The position numbers were made by a program, and so were the translations under genes. DNA of 64,000 bases from Kitasatospora sp. NBC_01266 (GTDB lineage Bacteria; Actinomycetota; Actinomycetes; Streptomycetales; Streptomycetaceae): positions 3,720,001 to 3,784,000 of the forward strand of contig NZ_CP108458.1 of the NCBI RefSeq assembly GCF_036242395.1. Reading direction: 5' to 3'. The notes below the pieces were generated by a model that saw only the letters and a list, made by a program, of their open reading frames with translations, did no database searches and had not been told where the DNA came from. Positions 53,339 through 62,132 of the stretch are shown piece by piece; positions within the stretch are counted from its first letter, which is position 1, and each line of letters begins with the position of its first letter.

Positions 53339-54390
53339 CAGACTCGCTCCCCCATCAGACCGGCCGCTCCGCCGTCGAGCAGCCGGGCGGCCAGCGCGTG
53401 GCCCAGGGCCCGCGCCTGCCGCTCGGCCGTCTCGTCGAACGCGAGCGGACCAGTGGTGGACATCGTCAGCAGGGTGGCGCCGTCGACAGTGCCGACGACG
53501 CCTTCCAGCCGCAGTTCGTTCTCGCCGCTCAGCCGGGCCAGCGCGGCCACCGGGGCGGAGCAGCCGGCTTCCAGCGCGGCCAGCAGGGCGCGCTCCGCGA
53601 CGACGGCGGTGCGGGTGGCGGGGTGGTCGAGCCGACCGAGGGCGGCGACCAGTTCGGGGGCGTCGGCCCGGCACTCGAGCGCCAGGGCGCCCTGACCGGG
53701 GGCCGGGAGCATCAGCTCGGGCGCCAGGTGCTCGCTGATCTCGGCGGCCCGGCCCAGCCGGTTGAGGCCGGCGGTGGCGAGCACCACGGCGTCCAGCTCG
53801 CCGCTGTCGACGAAGCCGATCCGGGTGTCGACGTTGCCGCGGATCGGCACCGTCTCGATCTCGACGCCCTGGGCGGCGGCCCAGGCGTTCAGCTGGGCCA
53901 TCCGGCGCGGGGAGCCGGTGCCGATCCGGGCGGCGCGCCCGGCGCACTTCTCGACCAGGGCTTCCAGGCCGAGCCCCTCACGGGCCACCAGGGCGTCCCG
54001 GGCGTCCTCGCGCTCGGGCACGGCGGCCAGCACCAGGCCCTCGGGGGCGGCGGTCGGCAGGTCCTTGAGCGAGTGCACGGCGAAGTCGATCCGGCCCGCG
54101 AGCAGCGCGTCGCGCAGCGCGGAGACGAAGACTCCGGTGCCGCCGATCTGCGCGAGCTGCTCGCGGGAGGTGTCGCCGTACGTGGTGATCTCCACCAGTT
54201 CGACCTCGCGGCCGGTCAGCCGGCTGACCTCGCGAGCGACCATCCCCGACTGGGCCATGGCCAGCGCGCTGCGCCGGGTGCCGAGCCGCAGCGGTATCGT
54301 TTCGGCATCCAACTGGCCCTGCTGCGTGCTCAGTTGACCATTCATAGCGTGATCATCCCGGTCGTGCTGGTGGTCGAGAAGGTGGGTCAT
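53338..54390 (-). CDS. hemC: Hydroxymethylbilane synthase
   Basis: Polymerises four porphobilinogens to hydroxymethylbilane (350 residues). The dipyrromethane cofactor Cys is in LLAALEAGCSAPVAA; other signatures are LRLGTRRSALAMAQSG, DFAVHSLKDLPTA and RIGTGSPRRMAQL. The ATG at 54390 overlaps the hemA stop by 4 bases; a second in-frame ATG 15 codons later is possible since the first 30 residues are variable. Confidence 0.93.
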   Translation of the reverse strand: MTHLLDHQHDRDDHAMNGQLSTQQGQLDAETIPLRLGTRRSALAMAQSGMVAREVSRLTGREVELVEITTYGDTSREQLAQIGGTGVFVSALRDALLAGRIDFAVHSLKDLPTAAPEGLVLAAVPEREDARDALVAREGLGLEALVEKCAGRAARIGTGSPRRMAQLNAWAAAQGVEIETVPIRGNVDTRIGFVDSGELDAVVLATAGLNRLGRAAEISEHLAPELMLPAPGQGALALECRADAPELVAALGRLDHPATRTAVVAERALLAALEAGCSAPVAALARLSGENELRLEGVVGTVDGATLLTMSTTGPLAFDETAERQARALGHALAARLLDGGAAGLMGERV

Positions 54391-55733
54391 CGGGCCGCTC
54401 CGCCCGCGAGACTACCGCTGCTGGGCTGCGCTTGCGGGCCCACCGGCGTACCGGACACGGCGTGCACCGCGCCCGGGTCGAGGTCGAACAGCTCGCGCAG
54501 CGCCTCCGCGTAGGAGGCACCGCCCGGCTCGGCGGCCAGCTGCTTGACCCGCACCGTCGGTGCGTGCAGCAGCTTGTCGACCACCCGGCGGACGGTCTGC
54601 GCCACCTCGGCGCGCGAACGTTCGTCCAGGTCGGGCAGTCGGGACTCGAGGCGGGCCAGCTCGGCGCCGACCACCTCGGAGGCCATCGCGCGCAGCGCCA
54701 CCACGGTCGGCGCGATCCGCGCGGCCCGCTGGGCGGCGCCGAAGGCGGCCACCTCGTCGGCGACGATGCCGGTGACGGCGGCCACGTCGCCCGCGCCGGG
54801 CAGCGCGGCGTCGACCTGGGAGAGCGACTCCAGGTCGATCAGCAGCGCACCGGGCAGCTCGTGGACCGCGTGGTCCACGTCGCGCGGCATCGCCAGGTCG
54901 AGGAAGGCCAGCGGCGCGGACGCGGTCCGCACCGCCACGGCGGCGGCCACGTCGGCACCCTGGATCACCACGCCGGCCGAGCCGGTGCAGGAGATCACCA
55001 GGTCCACATCGGCCAGCGCCTGCGGCACCTTGGCGAAGTCCACGGTGCGGGCGCCCAGCGTGGCGGCCAGCCGCTCGGCGCGCTCGGGCGTGCGGTTGGC
55101 GATCATCAGGTCGCCGACCCCGGCCCGGGCCAGGGTCGCGGCGGCCAGCGAGCTCATCGAGCCCGCGCCGACCACCAGGGCCCGCTTGCCGGCGATCTCA
55201 CCGGCACCGGCGGCGATCTGGTCGAGACCGAAGGTGACCAGCGACTGGCCGGCCCGGTCGATCCCGGTCTCGCTGTGCGCCCGCTTGCCGACCCGCAGGG
55301 CCTGCTGGAACAGCTCGTTGAGGCCGCGCCCGGCGGTGTGCTCCTCCTGGGCGCGGGCCAGCGCGTCGCGTAGCTGGCCGAGGATCTGGCCCTCGCCGAC
55401 CACCATCGACTCCAGCCCGCAGGCCACCGAGAAGAGGTGGTGCACGGCGCGGTCCTCGTAGTGGACGTAGAGGTGCGCGGTGAGCTCCTCCAGGTCCACC
55501 CCGCTGTGCTCGGCGAGCAGCAGCGAGAGCTCGGCCACACCGGCGTGGAACTTGTCCACGTCCGCGTAGAGCTCGATCCGGTTGCAGGTGTTGAGCAGCG
55601 CCGCTTCCGAGACGGTGGCGGTGGCCGCCGCGTCGTGCAGCAGCCGGGTGGGTGCCTCCCCGGTCAGCGCGGCGCGCTCCAGGACCGTGACGGGGGCGGT
55701 GCGGTGACTCAGTCCGACGACGAGCAGACTCAC
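54387..55733 (-). CDS. hemA: Glutamyl-tRNA reductase
   Basis: First enzyme of the C5 haem pathway (448 residues), reducing glutamyl-tRNA to glutamate-1-semialdehyde, the HemL substrate. The catalytic Cys is in LLNTCNRIELYADVDKF, the conserved SRTAP-type loop in LSHRTAPVTVLERA, and the NADPH domain in RALVVGAGSMSSLAA. A C-terminal dimerisation helix follows. It lies 70 bases after rex and is probably under the same Rex-controlled promoter. Confidence 0.93.
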   Translation of the reverse strand: MSLLVVGLSHRTAPVTVLERAALTGEAPTRLLHDAAATATVSEAALLNTCNRIELYADVDKFHAGVAELSLLLAEHSGVDLEELTAHLYVHYEDRAVHHLFSVACGLESMVVGEGQILGQLRDALARAQEEHTAGRGLNELFQQALRVGKRAHSETGIDRAGQSLVTFGLDQIAAGAGEIAGKRALVVGAGSMSSLAAATLARAGVGDLMIANRTPERAERLAATLGARTVDFAKVPQALADVDLVISCTGSAGVVIQGADVAAAVAVRTASAPLAFLDLAMPRDVDHAVHELPGALLIDLESLSQVDAALPGAGDVAAVTGIVADEVAAFGAAQRAARIAPTVVALRAMASEVVGAELARLESRLPDLDERSRAEVAQTVRRVVDKLLHAPTVRVKQLAAEPGGASYAEALRELFDLDPGAVHAVSGTPVGPQAQPSSGSLAGGAAR

Positions 55734-55803
55734 CAGCCCACCTCGCTGCGCTCGGCAGCCGGCAAGCCGGACGCACTGCTGATGATTCGCTCGCTTCGCT
55801 CGC

Positions 55804-56643
55804 TCATGCCGGCATCACCGCGGGCCGCTCGTTCTCGGCGTTCTTCGCCTTCTCACTCTTCTCCTGCTTCGCCTCGGGCTTGGCGGTGCCACCGGCCGCG
55901 CGGCGCAGCTTGGCCGCGGCGGCGCGCACCGGGTTGGCGGCGCGACTGGGGGTCGGCTCCTCCTCGCGCTCGTCCTCCGGCTCCTCGCCGGCCTTGCGCT
56001 GCTCGTGGAAGGCCAGGATCTGCAGCTCTATCGAGAGGTCCACCTTGCGCACGTCCACGCCGTCCGGAACCGTCAGCACGGTCGGCGCGAAGTTCAGGAT
56101 GCTGGTGACGCCCGCCTCGACCAGCCGGTCGCAGACCTGCTGGGCGGCGCCCGGCGGAGTGGTGATCACACCGATGGAGACCTGCTGGCTCTCCACGATG
56201 GACTCCAGTTCGTCCATGTGCCGCACCGGAAGGCCCGCCGCGCTGCTGCCGACCACGGACGGGTCGGCGTCCAGCAGGGCCGCCACCCGGAAGCCGCGGG
56301 AGGCGAAGCCCCCGTAGTTGGCCAGCGCGTGCCCCAGGTTCCCGATCCCGACGATCACGACCGGCCAGTCCTGGGTGAGACCGAGCTCACGGGAGATCTG
56401 GTACACGAGGTACTCGACGTCGTAGCCGACGCCCCGGGTGCCGTAGGAGCCGAGGTAGGAGAAGTCCTTGCGCAGCTTGGCCGAGTTGACCCCGGCCGCG
56501 GCGGCCAGTTCCTCGGATGAGACGGTGGGCACCGAGCGCTCGGAGAGCGCGGTCAGTGCGCGCAGGTACAGCGGCAGTCGGGCCACGGTGGCCTCGGGGA
56601 TGCCGCGGGCACGGGTCTGACGTCCCACAGGGGTGCGGCGCAT
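55804..56643 (-). CDS. rex: Redox-sensing transcriptional repressor Rex
   Basis: A 279-residue repressor that senses NADH/NAD+. The N-terminal winged helix includes RSVPTVSSEELAAAAGVNSAKLRKDFSYLG; the Rossmann domain has VVIVGIGNLGHALANYGG; the swapped helix region contains ILAFHEQRKAG. The C-terminal 55 residues form a Glu/Lys/Ala-rich tail ending PAVMPA. The ATG at 56643 has CGGAGG 4 bases upstream; a GTG at 56703 with CAGGAG is an alternative that would add 20 residues. A Rex operator lies upstream at 56749-56768, so the operon is probably autoregulated. Confidence 0.93.
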   Translation of the reverse strand: MRRTPVGRQTRARGIPEATVARLPLYLRALTALSERSVPTVSSEELAAAAGVNSAKLRKDFSYLGSYGTRGVGYDVEYLVYQISRELGLTQDWPVVIVGIGNLGHALANYGGFASRGFRVAALLDADPSVVGSSAAGLPVRHMDELESIVESQQVSIGVITTPPGAAQQVCDRLVEAGVTSILNFAPTVLTVPDGVDVRKVDLSIELQILAFHEQRKAGEEPEDEREEEPTPSRAANPVRAAAAKLRRAAGGTAKPEAKQEKSEKAKNAENERPAVMPA

Positions 56644-56748
56644 GGAGCCTCCGTCGGCAGTGCTGGGGGGCGAGGATTTGGGGGTTGATCGGCCGATTGC
56701 CACGGTGCTCCTGTGGGTGAAGCTGGGCTTTGGCTGCCAGGCTATGCG

Positions 56749-56768
56749 TTTGTGAACGTGTGCACAAA
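56749..56768. promoter_or_regulatory. Rex operator (ROP) upstream of rex-hem operon
   Basis: The site contains TGTGAACGTGTGCACA, which matches the known Streptomyces ROP form TGTGAAC-N3-TTCACA (memory) except for one base, and it is flanked by TT and AA to give a 20-base inverted repeat with TTTGTG/CACAAA ends. It lies about 106 bases upstream of the rex start. Rex would bind when NADH is low and release when NADH rises. Confidence 0.8.
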
Positions 56769-56894
56769 GATGGTGTCCGTTTTGTCCCGCCACAGTGACG
56801 CGCATCACGCCGCACGCCGCCCCGGCGGCACCATCGTCGCCCACCGGGGCGCGTCCGACCAGAAGTTCGAACCGAAACGGGGCGCACTCGCCCG

Positions 56895-57167
56895 TCAGCG
56901 GGTGAGCGCGGTGCGCAGCCTGGTCTCGTCGACCCGCCAGAAGTCGTGCTGGCGGCCGTCCACCAGGGTCACCGGGATCTGCTCCCAGTACTTGCGGTAG
57001 AGCTCCTCGTCCTGGGTGATGTCCCGCTCCTCGAAACCGGCCCCGAGCTCACCGGTGACCCGCACGATCACCTCCCGGGCCTGCTCGCAGAGATGGCAGT
57101 CGGGCTTGCCGATCAGCGTCACGGTCCGGTCGGCGGGGTTCTTGGCACGGCGCAGGAGTGGAGTCAC
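56895..57167 (-). CDS. Glutaredoxin-like (DUF836-type) protein
   Basis: A 90-residue thioredoxin-fold protein: RTVTLIGKPDCHLCEQAREV with the CxxC active site, EERDITQDEELYRKYWEQIP, VTLVDGRQHDFWRVD. This is the short glutaredoxin family that in actinomycetes sits near rex. The start is uncertain: a GTG at 57167 gives a compact protein, a longer frame to 57218 adds 17 residues, and neither has a clear ribosome binding site. It is divergent from the HAD gene. Confidence 0.82.
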   Translation of the reverse strand: MTPLLRRAKNPADRTVTLIGKPDCHLCEQAREVIVRVTGELGAGFEERDITQDEELYRKYWEQIPVTLVDGRQHDFWRVDETRLRTALTR

Positions 57168-57241
57168 CGACCCATTGTGCGACGCCCGCGCGTCACCGCC
57201 CGGCGCGTCCGGCGTCACCTCGGCTGACTATGCTCGGTGCC

Positions 57242-58171
57242 ATGGCCGCGCTTCGAAGGCTCACCAAGGTAAGGCGTTCCCCCTCCGAGCGGGCTGCCCT
57301 GGCGGGCGAGGCCGCCGCCGACGCCGCCGAGCAGGCGCTGCGCGAGGCCGCGCCGCTGCCGCCGGCCGCCGAGCAGGAGCAGGCCGGGCCACCGGTGGAC
57401 CACCCGCAGGGCGCCGCCTTCTTCGACTGCGACAACACGATCCTGCAGGGCGCGGCGGTCTTCTACCTCGGCGTGGGGCTCTACCGGCGCAACTTCTTCA
57501 GCCGCCGCGACGTGGCCAAGTTCGCCTGGCAGCAGGCCTGGTTCCGGCTGCACGGCACCGAGGACCCCGGGCACATCGCCGACGCCCAGCACACCGCGCT
57601 CTCGCTGGTGGCCGGCAAGCGGACCGCCGACCTGGAGGCGATCTGCGAGGAGATCTTCGAGGAGATCGTCGCCGCCAAGGTCTGGCCGGGCACCCGGGCC
57701 CTGGTGCAGATGCACCTGGACGCCGGGCAGCGGGTCTGGCTGGTCACCGCCGCGCCGCAGGAGGTGGCCCGGGTGATCGCCCGCCGGCTCGGCATGACCG
57801 GCGCGCTCGGCACGGTGGCCGAGGCGGTGGACGGCCGCTACACCGGGCGGCTGGTCGGCGAGATGCTGCACGGCCCGGCCAAGGCGGCGGCGGTGCGGGC
57901 GCTGGCCCGGCGCGAGCAGCTGGACCTCGGCCGGTGCGCCGCGTACAGCGACTCGGCCAACGACATCCCGATGCTCTCGCTGGTCGGGCACCCCTTCGTG
58001 GTCAACCCCGACGGACGGCTGCGCAAGTACGCGCGGGCGCACGGCTGGCGGGTGCGGGACTTCCGCACCGGCCGCAAGGCGGCCCGGATCGGCGTGCCCG
58101 CGGCGGTGCTGCTCGGCGCCGCGGCCGGCGCCACGGTCGCCACCATCGCGCTGCGCCGCAAGCGGCGCTGA
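57242..58171 (+). CDS. HAD-superfamily phosphatase (HAD-IB), membrane-anchored C-terminus
   Basis: A 309-residue phosphatase. The nucleophile motif is AAFFDCDNTILQGA (DxDxT form), the second motif LVTAAPQEVA and the fourth SDSANDIPMLSLVGHP. The class resembles SerB/CicA-type HAD-IB hydrolases acting on phosphomonoesters. A basic N-terminus precedes a Glu/Ala-rich segment, and a single hydrophobic helix (GVPAAVLLGAAAGATVATIAL) with a basic end lies at the C-terminus. The ATG at 57242 was chosen; an ATG four codons upstream is possible. It lies 455 bases before bldN. Confidence 0.87.
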   Translation: MAALRRLTKVRRSPSERAALAGEAAADAAEQALREAAPLPPAAEQEQAGPPVDHPQGAAFFDCDNTILQGAAVFYLGVGLYRRNFFSRRDVAKFAWQQAWFRLHGTEDPGHIADAQHTALSLVAGKRTADLEAICEEIFEEIVAAKVWPGTRALVQMHLDAGQRVWLVTAAPQEVARVIARRLGMTGALGTVAEAVDGRYTGRLVGEMLHGPAKAAAVRALARREQLDLGRCAAYSDSANDIPMLSLVGHPFVVNPDGRLRKYARAHGWRVRDFRTGRKAARIGVPAAVLLGAAAGATVATIALRRKRR

Positions 58172-58626
58172 CGGCCGGTCAGGTCCGACTCGAAGTCCAC
58201 TGAAGGACCGTCAGCGGTTTCCGAAACGCCGTCAGCCGACCGGTCGCCGGTGGATGTCGGGTCGGCGTCGGCACGGCGCGCCAAGTGACCGGTTCTGATC
58301 GTTCGAACACCCCGGAAAGTCTGGGATTGGCAGCCGCAACGACGGGGAACTCGCCCGCCCGACCTCGGAATCGGTCACACTCCGCCGCTAAGTGCTCACC
58401 AGCAGCGTGCGGTTCGGCGCTCCGAACGGTCGGTTTCGGCTCACATACCACGCGAAGTGGATCCGAAACGACCACTTCCGCCACAGGGTGTAGCTGTCAT
58501 TGCACAAAGCGTTATTCTCTCCTGGATGCACGCCCACCCCAGGTGTCTCCCCCGGCGGGGTGACGGGGAGTGTGCTCTCCGCGCAGGCGGAGGTGATCCG
58601 TCCACAGTTCTGCCTCTGGGAGTCCC
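58172..58626. other. bldN upstream region (455 bp)
   Basis: No convincing gene. This region must contain the bldN promoter and leader. In S. coelicolor bldN is repressed by BldD; here only a half-match to a BldD site, TCACACT (58375-58381), was noticed. AT-richer sequence near 58495-58525 (around GCGTTATTCTC) could hold the promoter. The start codon has GGGAG 4 bases upstream. Confidence 0.45.
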
Positions 58627-59499
58627 GTGTACCCACCCGTCCGGAACGACGCGCCTGCTCCCTCCCGCCCGTCGCCCCCCGTCACCAGGACCGTGCCCCG
58701 TGCGGCCGAGCGCAACCTGCGCCTGCTGCGCTCGCTGCTGCGCACCCAGCTGGCCTTGCTGCCCGAACTCCTCGGCGCCGAACTCCTCGGTCCGGAACTG
58801 GTGCCGGCCAGCGGCGCGTTCGCGCCCGCCCCGGCCCCCGGCGCCGGACTGGCCCTGCGCTCGACCGCCGCCGGCCCGGCCGGCACCCGCAGCCGCGGCG
58901 TCGGCCTGCGCGGTCGCGCCGGGACGCTGCCGCAGCAGGGCACCGAGACCGAGCAGAACCCGATCATGGAGCTGGTCGAGCGGGCCCAGGCCGGCGAGAG
59001 CGAGGCCTTCGGCCGGCTCTACGACCACTACTGCGACACGGTCTACCGCTACATCTACTACCGGGTCGGCAGCCGGGCCACGGCCGAGGACCTGACCAGC
59101 GAGACCTTCCTGCGCGCGCTGCGCCGGATCGGCACGTTCACCTGGCAGGGCCGGGACTTCGGTGCCTGGCTGGTGACCATCGCGCGCAACCTGGTCGCCG
59201 ACCACTTCAAGTCCAGCCGGTTCCGGCTGGAGGTGACCACCGGGGAGATGCTCGACTCCAACGAGTGCGAGCGCAGCCCGGAGGACTCGGTCCTCGAGTC
59301 GCTCTCCAACGCCGCTCTGCTGGACGCGGTCCGCCGGCTCAACCCGCAGCAGCAGGAGTGCGTCACGCTCCGCTTCCTCCAGGGCCTCTCGGTCGCCGAG
59401 ACGGCGCGGATCATGGGCAAGAACGAGGGTGCGATCAAGACCCTGCAGTACCGGGCCGTCCGCACGCTGGCCCGGCTGCTGCCGCCGGATGCCCGCTGA
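58627..59499 (+). CDS. bldN: ECF-like developmental sigma factor BldN (pro-sigma)
   Basis: A 290-residue sigma factor needed for aerial mycelium. Region 2 begins near residue 112 (NPIMELVERAQAGESEAFGR, DLTSETFLRALRRI) and region 4 ends the protein (RFLQGLSVAETARIMGKNEGAIKTLQYRAVRTL). The first 110 or so residues are a Leu/Ala/Pro-rich extension, matching the pro-domain that is removed from S. coelicolor BldN. A GTG start (VYPPVRND) is used. Known targets are chaplin, rodlin, rsbN and bldM genes; the first three are in this window. Its anti-sigma RsbN is encoded next. Confidence 0.95.
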   Translation: MYPPVRNDAPAPSRPSPPVTRTVPRAAERNLRLLRSLLRTQLALLPELLGAELLGPELVPASGAFAPAPAPGAGLALRSTAAGPAGTRSRGVGLRGRAGTLPQQGTETEQNPIMELVERAQAGESEAFGRLYDHYCDTVYRYIYYRVGSRATAEDLTSETFLRALRRIGTFTWQGRDFGAWLVTIARNLVADHFKSSRFRLEVTTGEMLDSNECERSPEDSVLESLSNAALLDAVRRLNPQQQECVTLRFLQGLSVAETARIMGKNEGAIKTLQYRAVRTLARLLPPDAR

Positions 59500-59598
59500 T
59501 CCGGCCCGCTCGCCCTCGATGAACATAGCTGACGCCGGGTCACCCGGCGGACGGTTCCCACACGTCCGGGTGAGAATGCGGTCACATGATCAGTCGTC

Positions 59599-59627
59599 CG
59601 TAACCGACCGCCCGCACCGCTCGTTGC
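59599..59627 (+). promoter_or_regulatory. Candidate BldN-dependent promoter of rsbN
   Basis: CGTAAC (59599-59604) is an exact -35 match and CGTTGC (59622-59627) matches five of six -10 bases; the spacer is 17, one longer than the usual 16. It lies about 134 bases before the rsbN start. BldN-driven rsbN transcription is known in S. venezuelae (memory), giving a negative feedback loop. Confidence 0.6.
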
Positions 59628-59760
59628 CCAGCGTGCAAACCCCCTCGGGAGCCGTGGTCAAGCCAAGCCGCGAACAGTCACCCGAAGGAGTGGATTTGGC
59701 CCGCCGTGGCAACCGTCCGGCAGGCCGGGGAGTCGACAACGACGAAGGGAGGTGTGGCCC

Positions 59761-61032
59761 GTGACGGCAAACGTGCTGGAGCACCGGCGGGCGAAGGCCT
59801 TCGCCGAGGCGCTGGAGGCCCACCGGACGGGACAACCGGCGAACAGAGCGGTCCTGGGGCAACTCCTCGACACAGCGGAGGCGTTGACCGCCACCGCCGC
59901 GCCCGCCATGGACGCCGAGGTCAGGACCGTCCAACGAGCCAGACTGCTGGCCGCGTTCGAGCAGCAGGCCGCCGGCGGCCTGCCCGCTGTGCCGCACCAG
60001 CGGCGCCACCGGGCCGAGCGGATCGGCCAGCGGCGGCGCTGGGGACGGCGGTTCGCGATCACCGGCCTGGTCGCCGGGGTCACCGTCGGCAGCTTCGCCG
60101 GGGTGGCCGCCGCCAGTTCGGGCGCGCTGCCCGGGGACCCGCTGTACGGCATGAAGCGCGGTCTGGAGGGTCTGCGGCTGGACCTGGCGGGATCGGACGC
60201 CGAGCGCGGCGCGCTGCTGCTCGACCAGGCCTCCACCCGGCTGGCCGAGGCCCGTTCGCTGGTCGGCCGGGGCGGCGGTCCGGGCGGGCTCAGTCCGAGC
60301 ACGGTGGAGCGGCTCAACACCGCGCTGCGCGACATGCACGCGGAGGCGGCCAAGGGCAGCGATCTGCTGCGCGCGGTCTACCAGGCGAACGGCTCGCTCG
60401 CGCCGATGCGCAGGCTGGCCGACTTCACCGAGGCGCAGGACGGCCACTGGAGCACCCTGCAGCCCAAGCTCCCGGCGCAGTTGACGCCGGTGGCCGGCCA
60501 GGTGGACCAGCTCTTCGGCGACCTGAACCAGGAGGTCGCGCCGCTGCACCTGGACCCGGGTCAGGGCAGTGGGGCGGCACCCGCCGCCTCGGGCTCCCCG
60601 GCGAGCGGCAGCCGGTCGGGCGCGAGCCTGCCCGCGGCCGGTGCCCCGAGCGGCGACGGCGGTGCGTCGGCCGGTCAGGCGCCCAGCGGCGGCGGCCGGG
60701 CGAGCAGCGGCCAGCCCTCGGCGGGCGGCGCGGCGGCACCGGGCAGCGGCGCCAAGTCCGGTGCCACGCCGGCCGGGCCGCTCGGTGGCGGCAACCCGGT
60801 GAGCGGTCTGGTCAACGGTCTGACCGGTCCGCTGACCGGCACCGGGGCCACCCCCGCCGCACCGGCGACCCCGGGGAGCCCCGGCCTCGCCCCGCTCCCG
60901 GGCACCACGCCCGCCGCGGGCACCGCCGTGGGCACGCCCGGCCAGGGCGGCACCCCGGCCGGGGAGCAGGGCCTCAACCTGCCCCCGCTGATCCCCGGGC
61001 TGCTCCCGGGGCTCGGCCTGGACGGGAACTGA
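59761..61032 (+). CDS. rsbN: Anti-sigma factor RsbN (DUF5667-containing membrane protein)
   Basis: A 423-residue protein. The cytoplasmic N-terminus (VTANVLEHRRAKAFAEALEA and following helices to about residue 90) is the region that in RsbN binds BldN. One transmembrane segment follows (FAITGLVAGVTVGSFAGVAA, about 96-118), then a DUF5667 extracytoplasmic domain (LPGDPLYGMKRGLEGLRLDL) and a long Gly/Pro/Ala/Ser-rich tail from residue 260. The GTG at 59761 has GGGAGG 8 bases upstream; a GTG three codons earlier is an alternative. It follows bldN on the same strand. Confidence 0.9.
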   Translation: MTANVLEHRRAKAFAEALEAHRTGQPANRAVLGQLLDTAEALTATAAPAMDAEVRTVQRARLLAAFEQQAAGGLPAVPHQRRHRAERIGQRRRWGRRFAITGLVAGVTVGSFAGVAAASSGALPGDPLYGMKRGLEGLRLDLAGSDAERGALLLDQASTRLAEARSLVGRGGGPGGLSPSTVERLNTALRDMHAEAAKGSDLLRAVYQANGSLAPMRRLADFTEAQDGHWSTLQPKLPAQLTPVAGQVDQLFGDLNQEVAPLHLDPGQGSGAAPAASGSPASGSRSGASLPAAGAPSGDGGASAGQAPSGGGRASSGQPSAGGAAAPGSGAKSGATPAGPLGGGNPVSGLVNGLTGPLTGTGATPAAPATPGSPGLAPLPGTTPAAGTAVGTPGQGGTPAGEQGLNLPPLIPGLLPGLGLDGN

Positions 61033-61050
61033 CGGCCCAACGGCCCGAAA

Positions 61051-61087
61051 CGTTGGGGGCGGAGCGCAACGCGCCCCGCCCCCAACG
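61051..61087. terminator. Hairpin between convergent rsbN and acyltransferase genes
   Basis: Perfect 12-base arms (61051-61062 and 61076-61087) with a loop that contains a further CGC/GCG pair lie between gene ends at 61032 and 61104. Confidence 0.8.
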
Positions 61088-61103
61088 CCGTTCTTCGGCC
61101 CGA

Positions 61104-62126
61104 TCAGAAGAAGACGCTGCGGCGGTCCACCAGCAGCCGGTACAGGGTGTGCTGGATGGTCTCCCGCACCTCGTCGGTGAGGTTGAAGACCAGCATCGGG
61201 TCCTCGGCCGCCTCCGGCGGATAGCCGTCCGTCCGGATCGGCTCGCCGAACTGGATCGTCCACTTGGTCGGCAGCGGCAGCGCCCCCAGCGGGCCGAGCC
61301 ACGGGAAGGTCGGGGTGATCGGCAGGTAGGGCAGCCCCAGCAGCCGGGCCAGGCTCTTCATGTTGCCCAGCATCGGGTAGGTCTCCTCGGCGCCGACGAT
61401 CGAGCACGGCACGATCGGCACGCCGGCCCGCAGTGCGGAGGCGACGAAGCCGCCCCGGCCGAACCGCTGCAGCTTGTAGCGGTCGGCGAACGGCTTGCCG
61501 ATCCCCTTGAAGCCCTCCGGCCAGACGCCCACCACCTCGCCGCGCTCCAGCAGCGCCTGGGCGTCCTCGTTGCAGGCCAGCGTGTGCCCGGCCTTGCGGG
61601 CCAGTTCGCCGACCAGCGGCAGCACGAAGACCAGGTCGGCGGCGAGCATCCGCAGGTGCCGCCGGGCCGGGTGGTGGTCGTGGATGGCGACCTGGGTCAT
61701 CAGCGCGTCCAGCGGGACCACCCCGGAGTGGTTGGCCACCACCAGCGCGCCGCCCTGGGCCGGGATGTGCTCGATGCCGCGGACCTCGACCCGGAAGTAC
61801 TTCTCGGCCAGCGGGCGCAGCGCGGAGAGGAAGACCTCCTCGGTCAGTTCGCGGTCGAAGCCGAACTCGTCCACCTCGTAGTCACCGGTGATCCGGCGCC
61901 GCAGGAAGGCCAGGCCGTTCGCCGCCCGGCTCTCCCAGCCCTTGCCCAGCACCGACTCGGCCGCCGGGCCGAGCCGGTCGGCCAGCAGATCGCCGAGGCC
62001 GTCGGCCAGCCGGGCGGCGACGGCGGCGAGGTCGGCCGCCGGGTCGGGCGCGGGCGACCAGCTCGGCGCGGACTCGATCGGGATCACCTTGGCCTCGCCG
62101 GGCAGCTCCTGGTGGGCGGCGCTCAT
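61104..62126 (-). CDS. PlsC-type lysophospholipid acyltransferase
   Basis: A 340-residue acyltransferase. The catalytic HX4D motif is in ALVVANHSGVVPLDALMT; the substrate motif EGFKGIGKPF and PIVPCSIVGAEETYP are also typical of 1-acylglycerol-3-phosphate acyltransferases. The N-terminal 85 residues are a variable extension. The upstream epimerase gene ends 6 bases before its start, so both are in one operon. The pair (epimerase then acyltransferase) is conserved near bldN in streptomycetes (memory). Confidence 0.88.
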   Translation of the reverse strand: MSAAHQELPGEAKVIPIESAPSWSPAPDPAADLAAVAARLADGLGDLLADRLGPAAESVLGKGWESRAANGLAFLRRRITGDYEVDEFGFDRELTEEVFLSALRPLAEKYFRVEVRGIEHIPAQGGALVVANHSGVVPLDALMTQVAIHDHHPARRHLRMLAADLVFVLPLVGELARKAGHTLACNEDAQALLERGEVVGVWPEGFKGIGKPFADRYKLQRFGRGGFVASALRAGVPIVPCSIVGAEETYPMLGNMKSLARLLGLPYLPITPTFPWLGPLGALPLPTKWTIQFGEPIRTDGYPPEAAEDPMLVFNLTDEVRETIQHTLYRLLVDRRSVFF

Positions 62127-62132
62127 CGGGCC

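Noticed and set aside
50456..53695. 1079-codon plus-strand frame over hemB and hemD
   Set aside because: Shadow of the hem genes; composition Arg/Gly/His/Gln-rich and no motif.
58172..58626. BldD operator in front of bldN
   Set aside because: Only a half-site-like TCACACT was seen; a full pseudo-palindrome was not found by eye.
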